The position numbers and the translations under genes are program-made. A stretch of DNA of 64,000 bases, from NCBI RefSeq assembly GCF_000142905.1, contig NW_013657629.1, positions 220,818 through 284,817 of the forward strand. Reading direction: 5' to 3'. The DNA comes from Thecamonas trahens ATCC 50062. Lineage: Eukaryota; Apusozoa; Apusomonadida; Apusomonadidae. Below are positions 51,801 to 61,919 of the stretch, in pieces (the first letter of the stretch is position 1; each line of letters starts with the position of its first letter). The notes below the pieces were generated by a model, which saw only the letters and a program-made list of their open reading frames with translations, had not been told where the DNA came from and ran no database searches.

Positions 51801-54752
51801 GTGACGTTTGCGGCGAGCGGAATGGGCATCGGCTCCAGCTCTGTGTTTGAAGTCAAGTATCAAGTGGCGGACGACGCCGCAGCTGGGCAGGTTGTGACGT
51901 CGCTCTCACCTGAAGTGCAGTACGGGTCTGTGGCTTTGAGCGCGGTTGAAGCGCTGGGGTGGTATGACATTGCGAGCCTGCGGCGCGAGTACAGCGCAAG
52001 CAGTGTTGTACACGAGACGGTGAACTCGCCCCCGATCGCGGTGGATGACGTGGTGATTGCAACCGAGTTCCAGGTGTCATACGTCAATGTGTCGGCGAAT
52101 GACGGCGACGTGGACGGCAACTTGTATCCAGAGACGATCACGCTGTTGACAGCGCCGGCGTGGGGCGCAACGGTGGAGGTGGTGAGCGACGAGGCTCGCT
52201 GTGGGAGCTCGCGGTCGTGTGTGGCGTATCGGCCGCCGGACAACTTTTTCGGACGCGACGACATCCAGTACCAGACGTGTGACTCGCGTGGAGCATGCTC
52301 TGTGGCATGGATCAACGTGACGGTGGCGTTTGGCGTCGACGCGGAACCGGTGTTGAAGATGGAGGCGTACTCGGGATCGGTTGGGCCGGGGTGGCCGGCA
52401 CCGGCGCTCGACGACCTGCCTCTGCAGCGACTGCTCCGGGAGACTGGAGAAGTCGGGGATGACGCGCGAGTGTTTGGCAGCTACATTGTGTCTGAGAACG
52501 TCGATGTTGAGATTGCCAGTATGACTGTGCTGAGCGAGCCGGGCGCGCGCGTGCCATCATGGACCGGCTTCCGGGTGTCTGTTGTGGACCCAGACTTGTT
52601 CAACGTGGTTGGACAGGTCCGCCTAGTTGCGGCCAACGGGACGGTGGCGTTTGGGTCGACGACTGGGCTTGTCTCAGCCGACGGGACGAGCAACGGCGAG
52701 TCGGTGGTGGTGTTTGACGGGCAGGGCGCTGCGGTCAACGCGTCGCTGGCGACGCTTGTCTTTACGCCGACGCCTGGCTTTGTCGGCTTGACCTGGGTCT
52801 CGATCGAGTTTGATGACCGGTCCGGAACTGGAGGCGGTGGGCCGCACAATGACTCTGTCGTTGTCGTCTTTGACGTTGTGGGCATCGAGACGATTCCAGA
52901 GCAGACGATTCTCCGCGTGAACGCGCCCGAATCAGGGTCTGTGGCAGGCGACGCTGTCCGTGTCGAGCTGCAGTTTGTGGACCAGTTTGGACGGAACCTA
53001 ACGAGCAGTCCGACGGCCGGCGGCGCGCCGCTTGCGGTGCAGGCGGAAATGGGCCACATTGGCGGGTGGCACGATGGACACACGGTGTCGCCTGCAGGCG
53101 GCGTGGTCGACGCCGGCTCGGGGCTGTACGTGATGACGTTCAACGCGACGGAGCGGGCTGGGCCGTACGAGCTGCGGCTGACGATGGATCCTGACGGTCC
53201 TGCAGGCCCTGCGGCGCCGGGCTCTGCTGGACTGTACGGCTCTGCGGTGGCATCGACGGTGAGGATCAACGCCGACACGCTGACGGCGTGCGAGGGCGTG
53301 GCGCGGTTGACGCTGCTAGCGGCCTCAGGCGTGTGGGAGCGGTATGATGTGTCTGTCCGTGACCAGTACGGTAATGCCGACCCGGCAGCGCTGCCGGGGG
53401 TGGGCGATGACTGGCCGGGCACGCTCGTGTGGGACAAGCCAGGCGATGCTGACTTTGTGGCACGATCCAGCCAGGCAGCCGACGGTGGGCTTGTACTCGA
53501 AATCCGGTACGAGACGAGCTCTAGCGCAGCACCGGGCTACTACGGATTTGCGATTGTGACGAACGCGACGAGCGGCAACTGCACGATGCGTGGGAACTTC
53601 CTTGCGCGCAGTGCTGCACCGCAGATTGTGGCTGTTGTGGGTCGAGACGATGGCGAGGTGGACGAGGTGAACGACGACTTTACTGTTGGCGACACGGTGA
53701 CGGTTGTGTTCGACATGGAGACCAACGCGCCGTTTGCCGGGAACAAGGTTGCGATCGACGCATTGCTCAACTTTAGCACGCCGCTCGGGGCCAACTACAG
53801 TGGGGTTTGGACGAGCCCAGCGACGAACCTCACGATCACGATTCACAACACGAGTATTGCTGCTGATCAGCGGCCTCAAAGTGAGGAGCCTGTCATTGGT
53901 GTGCTCGTGGTTGAGACTCGCGTCGCCGGCGTTGTGCGGGCGGGTGACGGATCGGACGACGTCATTGTACCTGTTGGCGTGGTGCCGATTCTCGGCAAGT
54001 CGAACGAGACAAAGCCGTGTACGAGCATGGCGACAACGACGGGTGACTGGGGCGAGGGGCGGCCGCAGTCGAACCAAGATGACGATATCATCACGACACT
54101 GATCGGTGTGGCGTCGACGCCCGTCGGCATCTTGGGCATTGTTGCAGCGGCGACAGTGCTCATTCTTCTCTGCTGCTGCTGCTGCTGGCTGGTGGTGCTG
54201 TGCTGCCGGCGGCGGCGGCCGCTTCACGGCGTGTGGCTTAATCCGCCGACGCATACAGCGGTCCGGTCCGGGCGGTACATGGCGAATGGGCTGGATGAGA
54301 CGCAGGGTCTGGACATGTCAGTGCTCGTTGCGCCGTCGGCCGGACGCGAGGCCAAGCGCAAAATCCTGTACAAGATGCCGGCGTCGGCGCAGAAGGCTGT
54401 GGTTGTCCGTGAGAGTGCCGAGACGAAGACGGTTCAGACGACCAATGTAAGCAAGTCGAGCAAGCGGCGACGCAGGCGTCGGCCAGCAGGGTCATCACAT
54501 GTGGTGACGACGACAACGACGACGGCCACAGCGACCCCAGGCGCCGTCCAGTACATTTACGAGTACTCGTACACGACACTGTCGGGCTCCGACTCGGCGT
54601 CGTCGATCTCGACTACAACGCAAGGCATCGCCATGTCGTCGTTGCAGGAGAGCGGAAGGTCATCGCTGTCGGAGACAATGCGGACAGAAGATCTCGACGC
54701 CAACCTGTCGTCATCGTCATCGTCGTCGTCAGACGGGAGTGGTCGGTGGTGA
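39833..54752 (+). CDS. Giant (~4,970 aa) type I membrane surface protein of tandem ~345-residue superunits
   Basis: ATG 39833 starts a signal peptide (MIVAVIGVVVLATLATA). Four frame breaks (near 40627, 45018, 47437 and 50900) each heal by one base; the healed length is 4,973 codons plus stop. From about 42.8 to 51.1 kb a unit recurs nine times every ~1.03 kb. Each has an (A/S)IGE-type beta domain (42.8, 43.8, 44.9, 45.9, 47.0, 48.0, 49.1, 50.0 and 51.1 kb) and a DUF11-like domain (FNVTIIEDF ... LELVPGSVSV pattern). Further DUF11-like domains lie near 41.0 and 42.3 kb. Then come a cadherin-like/tandem-95 domain (about 52.0-52.3 kb, NSPPIAVDD), a filamin-like domain (about 52.9-53.3 kb), one membrane span ending LLCCCCCWLVVLCCRRRR, and a ~180-residue cytoplasmic tail with a Tyr-rich YIYEYSY motif. 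Many NxT/S sites. Probably a cell-surface adhesin; function is inferred. Confidence 0.85.
40621..40629 (+). other. Probable one-base undercall in GGGCCCGGG (giant gene)
   Basis: One extra G joins GMSLPAAVGP to GYEATTIQFTQAS. Confidence 0.8.
45017..45019 (+). other. Probable one-base undercall in CCC (giant gene)
   Basis: One extra C gives SSGFTPSNYTAQL, matching the repeat consensus GFTASNYTAAL of the previous unit. This is the best proof that the break is a sequence error. Confidence 0.92.
47436..47438 (+). other. Probable one-base undercall in TTT (giant gene)
   Basis: One extra T gives NTTFSALSSRYGYTLKASHD, then AYNVTLV, restoring a repeat unit. Confidence 0.85.
50898..50903 (+). other. 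Probable one-base overcall in CCCGGG (giant gene)
   Basis: Removing one base gives SGFPAGVEAYTETSTLAGAR, which joins both frames. This is the only break in the window in the insertion direction. Confidence 0.8.
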
Positions 54753-55227
54753 CCGAAGAAATGAACGAGTTGCTTTTCAAACGTTTGCTTGTTCGGCACG
54801 TCGCGCGTCATTGGGTGATTGACAGGTAGGCCAGTGCAGGCAAACGCTTGCTTGCACCGCTTGCAACGCAGGCGCCCCGAATATATTTCTCGTAGGAAAC
54901 CACCGGAAACGGGTCACACGCGTGCGAGGGCACGTGCGCAGAGGACAGAGGTTGAGTCGCAGTTGAAGCGAAGGAGGATGGGAACAGTTTGCGGTTGTGA
55001 CGATCAAGGCTGCTAGTGACGCCCGGTCCATGATATAGCGGCGGTTGCGGGCGTACTGGGAATGCGAGGAAGACAGAGGAGGGAGGGGTTTGGAGAGTAG
55101 GCAGCAGATCGGGTCAACCGAGGTTGCTTGCACTTGGTTGCCGGCCTGCACAGATTTTCGCAACCAAGGTCGCCCGAGACGCAGAGAACGACGAGAAGAA
55201 GAGACACTCGACTTGCAAGCCACTGCT
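54753..55227. other. Intergenic spacer between the two large surface genes
   Basis: Holds the 3' side of the giant gene and the promoter of the receptor-like gene. A TATA-like AATATATTT lies near 54878. Frames read here are open only with non-ATG starts and are not supported as genes. Confidence 0.5.
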
Positions 55228-58200
55228 ATGGGACCAAACACAGCAGCGCTGGTGAGCACGGTGGGGACTAGGAATGGAAGGGGGACGAGCCGCGAAGAGG
55301 TGGGCGCAGGACGCAGGAGGTGGGCGCCGTCCGGGTGGAGGGTGGCGATGGCAACAGTCATCCTGGCTGCGATAGCCGTCGTAGGCGGGCGAGGCGCCCA
55401 CGGGGCAGCAGTGGGCGAGGATAGGGTGCAGGTGGCGGTGAGTGTGAGCCCGTCGCCGCAGTCGCCCGGGCAGGTGGGCTGGTCCCAGGTAGGTGGGCAG
55501 AGCCTTCCTGTGCTAGCCGGCGTGGCCGACTCGATTGCGCTGGTGGCGGTTGCGGGCAGCGCGGCTGGGACAACCGGCGTGGTTTCGGTGACGTGGCCTG
55601 GCGGAAGCCACCCCGTGGCCGAGGCCATTACAGGTGCGGACCCGGGGATGTCGGGAACTTTGCTTGCGACCCCATCTGATGTTACTTTTTACTCTCAGTC
55701 GGTCGAGCTGCCGGTCTGGGCGAACAACTCGAGCCTGGCCGATGCGGCGCGCGAGAAGATGACGTCGCTGCTAGCGGACGGGCGTGGTTCGGACATGGGA
55801 CTTGCGCATCCTGAGCGTGATGCCGGGTGGGCAGTGTCACACATGGTGGGGCTTGCCAACGCCAGCTCGGCCTTTGTCGTCCTGTCGGACACGTGGCGCA
55901 AGGCCAACGAGCCAATGTGGCTCGTTGTCGCGGCGCCGTGCCAAGGCCAAGCTGAGGCCGCGGAGGTTGTGGTGACCATCGCAGCACGGGAAGCAGGCAG
56001 CGGGGCAACCGAGGCGCCCGAAGTGACAACTGTGTCGCTTGAGTTTGAGTGCGCGCCGGCGTACGTGACGTGCGCAGAGCGCAACGACTGCTTTGCCGGC
56101 AGCGGCGGGGGCAAGTGCGTCAGCTCGTCTGTGGTACCGTACGTGATGTGCGAGTGCGAGGATGGGCGATTTGGCTTTGACTGCTCCGGCGTGTTCCGGC
56201 AGCGGATCTCGACAACGCCGCCTCCGCCTCCGCCTGGCGGGATGTTTGTGCCGGGGGCACTTTCCATTTGTGCAGGGACGCGAATGGAGATTGATGTGGC
56301 GCCGCCGTCGAGCCACACGCCGTTTACTGGCGACGTAGTGGCGATCTACGAGGCGACGTCACGCGAGGCGGTTGACTTTAAGTTTCTCTCTGACGACCGC
56401 TACCTCATTCCAAGCCGGCCTATTATGTCTGCGACGATCTCATTTGACTATGTTGACCCGGGCCTGTACCTGGTAGTCTACGTGGGCGTGAGCGCCGGAT
56501 ACGAGCAATTGGCCTCTGTGCTGGTCATGGTTCTTCCTTTTGGCCAGCCGTGCTTCCCGTCGTGTGACGTGTCGGCAGGCCGCAGTGGATGCTCGAATCA
56601 CGGAACGTGTGTCGACGCTGGGCCTTATGGTGGGATGTGTATGTGTGAAGAGTCGTACTTTGGTGCTCAGTGTGAACTCGGGTGCGGCAGTGTCAACATC
56701 TCGGCGTGGGGTGGGGTGCTGGTTGACGGATCTGGGCCGTCGCTGCCGTCGAAACAAGCGACTTCGTGCCGGTGGCGCGTAAGCTCGACGGAGGCCGAAG
56801 CGACAACGATGCGAGTGATGTTCCGGCAGTCGACGGTGGATCCGAACACGCCGCTGGAGCTGGAGAGTCCGGGCCTGACTTCGCCGATCCAAATTCGCGG
56901 CTCTGTGGTACCGGAACCGTTTGACGTGCCGGTGCCGTTTACGATCAAGTACGACAGCTCGTTCTTTCAGCCGCAGTACGGGTGGGAGCTTGTGTTCTTT
57001 ACTCGTGGTTGTCCGGCCGGCTCGTTTGTTGACATGGCGCCGACCGCGGCACCAGGCAACGGCGCGCCGGTGTGCCGGCCATGCGGGCATGGGATGTACT
57101 CGCCGGTTGCCGACTCGCTTGAGTGCCTCCCGTGCCCGGCTGGGACGACCGGCGAGGGACCTGGCATGGCGTCGTGTACAGTGTGTCCACCCGGGCGATA
57201 CCAGCCATCCTCAGGAGGAACGGCATGCCTCAAGTGCCCGTCGGGAATGAGTGCGTCCCAGCCGGGGGCGACGACATGCGACCCCTGCGCGGTGGGAACG
57301 TTTGCGTCCGGCATTGAGCATGCGACCTGCAATCGGTGCGATGTCTCCGGGTTTGCACCGGATGTGGGCGCGACGAAGTGTGTCCCGTGCCCTCTCAACA
57401 CGGAAGCACCGTTTCTGGGCGCGACGACGGTTGATGATTGCGAGTGTATGGCGGGTACGTACCACCCTAACGCCACGGGCGGCGAGCCGTGTCTCATTTG
57501 CCCTGACGGGGCGACATGCGCTGGAGGCTTGGCACGGCCGCAGGCCAAGCACGGGTTCTGGTTCTCGGACGAGCAACCGTTCTCGTTCTACCGATGCGTG
57601 GATGCGGCGCACTGCGCTGGCGGCGGGTCCGAGTCGTGCCGTGGGCATCGAACGGGCTTCCTCTGCTCCGAGTGTCCAGCCGGGATGACAGCATCGGGGC
57701 TTGGGTGCACCGAGTGTACGCCGTGGCGAACGTCGATTCTACCGATGGCCTCTGTGCTCGGCACGGTCGGGATTGCGATGATGTACCGTATGGCCAACCT
57801 GAACGACAACGACAACCTCAAGTCGACACTCGGGGTGGGCACTGCGCTCGGACTTTGGATCCAGTACCTTCAGTTTGCGGTGCTGTTCCGGCGGTTTGCA
57901 GTTGCGTGGCCGTCGTCGACGACGTCGCTGCTGGGCACACTCGCGTTTGTTAACCTCGATATTGAGCAGTTTGCTCTTCCGTGCTCGATGCCGTGGAACT
58001 ACGGAGCAGTGCTTGCGATACGGCTGGCGTTGCCGCTGATGGTGGGCACGGTGCTCGTGGGCTGGCATGGCGTCCACCGGCTGCACGCGGTGTGGGTCCG
58101 GATTGTGCGCGGATGGGCGCTGCGGCGGCTCCCGAAGCTGGTTTCTCCTGAAGCGCGTGCACGGTTGCACGAGACGATGTGCAGCGGGCGAAGCGGGGTG

Positions 58201-60015
58201 GCTGACCGGCTCGTGGCTCGGATCCGGCTGTATGCCGGCGAGCTGCTCATTGAGTACCAGCCGATGAAATGGCGGCGAACGTTCAACGCGTTCATGCTCT
58301 TTACGGAAGTTGCGTACATTTTCCTTGTTACGTCGACGTTTGAGCTCTTTGGGTGCATGCCGTCGCGAGATGGTGTGGACGTGCTTGTGGCGCACGCATC
58401 GATTGAGTGCTACACGCAGGCGTGGTATGAGCTTCTTCCACTTGCGGTGATGGGCATACTGCTGTATGTCATTTTGCTGCCTGCGGTGTATGCGTATGGA
58501 GTGTGGCGAGTGCAAGCTACCGAGGCGGCGATGTCCGACGACCACTATGCGGCCTGGACTGCGTTCTCGTCGCTTGTGTTCAAGTTCCGGCGTTCACGGC
58601 GGTGGTGGATCTTTGTCGGCATGGTGCGGAAGCTCGCGATTTCTGTGGCGATTGCTTCGTTCCCGGCCGAGCCATTGGTGCAGGCGGTGTGCTCGCTGGG
58701 AGTGCTTGTGGCCAGTCTTGTGGCGCAGCTGCAGCAGCGGCCATACCGGCTGCGGCAGCACAACCAGGTGGAATGGGTGCTGACCTCGCTCAACGTCGCG
58801 CTTATCATGTGCGGAATCATGTTCTTCATTGACCGTTGGTCAGCAGAGACGTCGCAGGCGACGACTGTGGTGACGATTGCGCTGCTTGCGGCTTCTGCGC
58901 TGTACATTGGATATGTGGTGTACGTGGAGCTGAGCAGAGCGGCGACGGCGCGGCCGGTCGACCGCGACGCAACGACACGGGAGCTTTTCGCACGGCGGCA
59001 CATTCCGCTGACGGCGGACTTGGAGGCGATGCTCGAGCGGCTCAATGTGACGTCAACGTTTTTGTTCCGGTATTTGGCGATTGCGTCTGACGACGACTTG
59101 TTGGAGGCGGCGCGGGTGGCATCGTCACTGCACCTTGGGCTCCAGCAGTCGGTGTCACTCAACTCGATGGGCCTTGTCAAGTGGTCGTCTGACTACCGCA
59201 TCGGAAGCGGAGCCATCTCGTCGCGGTCATCGGCGTCGCGCAACTCGGCCCCTGCAGCATACGCGTCGCTGCCGGTCCTGGGTACGTCGCGTAACTCCGT
59301 TGCGCCGGAGCAAAGCCTTGGGTCTGCTGCGTCGGCGGCTGCACGACGGGCAGCGCGGGCGAATGACTCGTGGTCGTCGACGTCGTTGGCGCACTCGCAG
59401 TCGCAGCAACAGATCCCTGCAGCATTAACGGGCGAGCTGCTCACAGCCAACGTCCCGTCGCTGCTCTCGCAGCACTGGCACGGACCGAGCGGCATTGAGT
59501 TGCATTCGGCGGAAGGCGGAGTGCCGCGGAACGTGTCGACGTTTGTGACGCCAGCAACATCGCCGTCGTGCACCTCGTCGTCCCTGAATGTTGTTGTGCC
59601 GGACGGCAAGACAGGCGGGCTCATCGATGAGGAGATTCTCGCTGAGACAGCGGACATGGACGATGAGCTCGGGGCCTTCATTGCCGGCCTGACACGCAAC
59701 GTGTCAACAATGACGCCGGCGTCGACATCGCGAACTGGGATGGGCTCGCCAAAGTCTCTGGCGTCAACACCGACGGCGCGGGCAGCAAGTCGGCTCACTC
59801 ATGATCCGAGCAAGCAACAAGCTGAGGCTACTCGCAGCGCTTTCGCACCGGCGACAACAACGGCGGCATCGTCTCTGCTTGCTGGGGACGCGTCGCCGTC
59901 TTCGCATGGGCTGTCAGGCGTGGAGTTGCGCAGCCAGAGCGAGACGGTGTTGAGGTCGAAGGGCAGCATGCACAGTGGCGGCAGCAGCAGCAGCAGTAGC
60001 CTGGGCGACGTGTAA
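55228..60015 (+). CDS. Cys-rich multi-pass receptor-like surface protein (EGF, CUB-like, GCC2/GCC3-like repeats, TRP-like membrane region)
   Basis: 1,595 residues from ATG 55228, intronless. An N-terminal hydrophobic segment (VAMATVILAAIAVVGG) acts as signal peptide; ATG 55348 just before it may be the real start. The ectodomain has EGF-like module 1 (near 56.1 kb, CECEDGRFGFDC), a beta-rich stretch, EGF-like module 2 (near 56.6 kb, CMCEESYFGAQC), a CUB-like domain (56.68-57.0 kb), and then Cys-rich repeats of the ephrin-receptor/GCC2-GCC3 type (57.0-57.7 kb; CPAGTTGEGPGMASCTVCPPG pattern). From about 57.7 to 58.95 kb several hydrophobic spans (about seven to nine) alternate with basic loops, as in protist TRP-like receptors. 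The cytoplasmic tail is long and Ser-rich. No ligand or kinase is recognisable. Same strand as the giant surface gene upstream. Confidence 0.82.
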   Translation: MGPNTAALVSTVGTRNGRGTSREEVGAGRRRWAPSGWRVAMATVILAAIAVVGGRGAHGAAVGEDRVQVAVSVSPSPQSPGQVGWSQVGGQSLPVLAGVADSIALVAVAGSAAGTTGVVSVTWPGGSHPVAEAITGADPGMSGTLLATPSDVTFYSQSVELPVWANNSSLADAAREKMTSLLADGRGSDMGLAHPERDAGWAVSHMVGLANASSAFVVLSDTWRKANEPMWLVVAAPCQGQAEAAEVVVTIAAREAGSGATEAPEVTTVSLEFECAPAYVTCAERNDCFAGSGGGKCVSSSVVPYVMCECEDGRFGFDCSGVFRQRISTTPPPPPPGGMFVPGALSICAGTRMEIDVAPPSSHTPFTGDVVAIYEATSREAVDFKFLSDDRYLIPSRPIMSATISFDYVDPGLYLVVYVGVSAGYEQLASVLVMVLPFGQPCFPSCDVSAGRSGCSNHGTCVDAGPYGGMCMCEESYFGAQCELGCGSVNISAWGGVLVDGSGPSLPSKQATSCRWRVSSTEAEATTMRVMFRQSTVDPNTPLELESPGLTSPIQIRGSVVPEPFDVPVPFTIKYDSSFFQPQYGWELVFFTRGCPAGSFVDMAPTAAPGNGAPVCRPCGHGMYSPVADSLECLPCPAGTTGEGPGMASCTVCPPGRYQPSSGGTACLKCPSGMSASQPGATTCDPCAVGTFASGIEHATCNRCDVSGFAPDVGATKCVPCPLNTEAPFLGATTVDDCECMAGTYHPNATGGEPCLICPDGATCAGGLARPQAKHGFWFSDEQPFSFYRCVDAAHCAGGGSESCRGHRTGFLCSECPAGMTASGLGCTECTPWRTSILPMASVLGTVGIAMMYRMANLNDNDNLKSTLGVGTALGLWIQYLQFAVLFRRFAVAWPSSTTSLLGTLAFVNLDIEQFALPCSMPWNYGAVLAIRLALPLMVGTVLVGWHGVHRLHAVWVRIVRGWALRRLPKLVSPEARARLHETMCSGRSGVADRLVARIRLYAGELLIEYQPMKWRRTFNAFMLFTEVAYIFLVTSTFELFGCMPSRDGVDVLVAHASIECYTQAWYELLPLAVMGILLYVILLPAVYAYGVWRVQATEAAMSDDHYAAWTAFSSLVFKFRRSRRWWIFVGMVRKLAISVAIASFPAEPLVQAVCSLGVLVASLVAQLQQRPYRLRQHNQVEWVLTSLNVALIMCGIMFFIDRWSAETSQATTVVTIALLAASALYIGYVVYVELSRAATARPVDRDATTRELFARRHIPLTADLEAMLERLNVTSTFLFRYLAIASDDDLLEAARVASSLHLGLQQSVSLNSMGLVKWSSDYRIGSGAISSRSSASRNSAPAAYASLPVLGTSRNSVAPEQSLGSAASAAARRAARANDSWSSTSLAHSQSQQQIPAALTGELLTANVPSLLSQHWHGPSGIELHSAEGGVPRNVSTFVTPATSPSCTSSSLNVVVPDGKTGGLIDEEILAETADMDDELGAFIAGLTRNVSTMTPASTSRTGMGSPKSLASTPTARAASRLTHDPSKQQAEATRSAFAPATTTAASSLLAGDASPSSHGLSGVELRSQSETVLRSKGSMHSGGSSSSSSLGDV

Positions 60016-60048
60016 GCAGAACAAGTTTTGGATTTAGCAGAGTTGAAC

Positions 60049-61919
60049 TCAAAGAGCAAAAACGGCCGGGTGGTTGGCAATCCAAACGGTGAGAATGCGT
60101 GTAGCTGTGGCGTGTGGGACCGATCGGAAGAGAGTTGGCGCAAAGACAAGCGACATGTTGGAGAGCTTCATCTTGTTGATTTTGGCGTTGGCAACAATGA
60201 GTGTGAAGAGGCGGACAAGCTTCGCGAGCGTGGCGGTGCGGGCTGGCGAGAGAAGCTGCATCAGATGGGCGTGGGCGGCGACGCATGTCTGGTCGTCGTC
60301 AATAGCGGCGGCGGACGAGAGAGCGGGAAGGAGCGAGCGCGGGAAGACGTCGGACGCGAGGTTCTTAAAGTGATACTTGAGGAGACCAGCGACAAGGTGT
60401 TCGTCACGGATATTACGGGCAGCGATGAGGCCCGACTGACCCGCAGCGTAAGCTGCGTGCAGTTCCTTGACACGGTTGAGCGAGGCCGGAATTCGGAATA
60501 GGCCCTTCTCACGGGTCCCGTGCTCGATGAGCCAGTCGAGGCACTCGGTGACAAGCGGTGGCTCAAAGTAGTTGTCGTCCGGTGGGGCCGAGTAGATGGT
60601 GGAGAAGAACGGGTGGTCCAAGTTTGGCCCAGCAGGCTGAGACGCAACCGGAGGGGGAGGTGCCGGGGCGCGCGAGGAAAGATCCCGGTACCCAGAGGCG
60701 TAGGCCGCGATGTCCGCATCCGAGCCCGAGGAGTCGTCCCAAGAGTTTGGCTCCGAGCCGTTTGCATACGCAGCAAGGTCCACATCACCCGACGACGAGG
60801 ACGAGTCGTCTGAGTCTAACTGCGGCAGGTTGGGAAGCGACTGAGAGGCTTCGGCACGATCCCAGCAAGTAACATCGCTACGCGGCGGGCGGGTAGGAGG
60901 GGGGCGGGCGGACGTGCGTGCGGCTTGGCAATGAACGGCGGTGCTCGTGACGGTGGCGGAGGAGGGGACGGTGATGCTGAAGAGCTGCTGGAGCGGTGAC
61001 CTAGACCCCTGTGAAGTGTGGACGAGGCTTCCGACTGCGAGCGACGGAGCGTGCCTTGGCGCTCGCCAACTACATCGGAAAGGCGGCGACGAGGGCGAGT
61101 TGACGGCGGCGGCGGCTTGGGTGCAGCACGGGCAGGGCGCGATTTTGGAGGCGAAAGTGGTGCGGGTGGCGAAGAGTTAAGCGAGGAAATGGCCGGAGAG
61201 GAAGAATTGAGCCTCGCCAGGTGGACCGAGAGCTTTCGCCGAGAGGACTTGGCTGGGGCAGGCGGCGGAGCGGCGGCGCGGCGGTCGGCGATGGAGCGCG
61301 GCGGCGGTGCAGCGGCAGCACGGGCTTTGGTAGGGTCGGGGAGCGTAAAGCCGGATGACTTGGAGCGCGAGTGGGAATCCGTCAGCGCGCGGCGCTTCCA
61401 AGGCGCAGTACGAGCAGAGTCAGGAGCCGGCGAATCGCCCGGCGACGGCGGGAGCGAAGACAGGGTTGAAGCAGCCGATGCGAGAGGGGGTGGGAGACCA
61501 AACAGGTCGGCAACAGCGCAGTTAATAGCGTGCGCATAGGGCTGCTCGCCATGTGCGGCATGGTCATCCCAGGCTTTTGCCTCTGCGGCGGTAGCGGTGG
61601 CGTCGTCGGCGCCGGCGTCGGCGAGGAGACGAAGCGAGGCGGTGCGGGCGTCCATGGCAGCAGGCGAGTTGTGCCAGGTCCGGGCCTGCAGCTTCTTAAG
61701 CAGGGTTGCGGTGCGCGACTCATAGTCGACGAGCGAGTCAGAAGTGTCGACCATGGCGGCCTCAAGCGAGGCTGCACGTGCGCTAAGGCCGTCGGCGGCG
61801 TCGGCGTCGGCGTCACCACCGGCAGGTGGCACTGCGGCGGCAAGCAGGCCGGCAATGACCGACACAATCCGCTCGCGCTTAGCAGGCTCAAGAGAGGCCA
61901 GCCACGCAGGTTCCGACAT
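60049..61919 (-). CDS. RhoGAP-domain protein (frame break near 60901)
   Basis: 623 residues from ATG 61919 when one base is added to the six-G run at 60899-60904. The N-terminal ~180 residues are helical and Ala-rich (MSEPAWLASLEPAKRERIVS). The middle is a Pro/Ser/Arg-rich, low-complexity linker with SH3-ligand-like PPxPP runs, then an acidic Ser stretch. The C-terminal ~200 residues are a RhoGAP domain: the arginine finger in KGLFRIPASL, then LLKYHFKNL, then LVRLFTLIVANAKINKMKLSNMSLVFAPTLF. It should stimulate GTP hydrolysis by Rho/Rac/Cdc42-type GTPases. There is no visible lipid-binding domain. Its stop is 33 bp from the receptor-like gene, convergent. Confidence 0.9.
60899..60904 (-). other. 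Probable one-base undercall in a six-G run (frame break in RhoGAP gene)
   Basis: One extra C on the coding strand joins HARPPAP to PPTRPPRSDVTCWDRAEASQ, which runs into the RhoGAP frame. Confidence 0.8.

Noticed and set aside
55045-55227. TTG-initiated extension of the receptor-like protein
   Set aside because: No ATG; the region is better read as 5' UTR or promoter.
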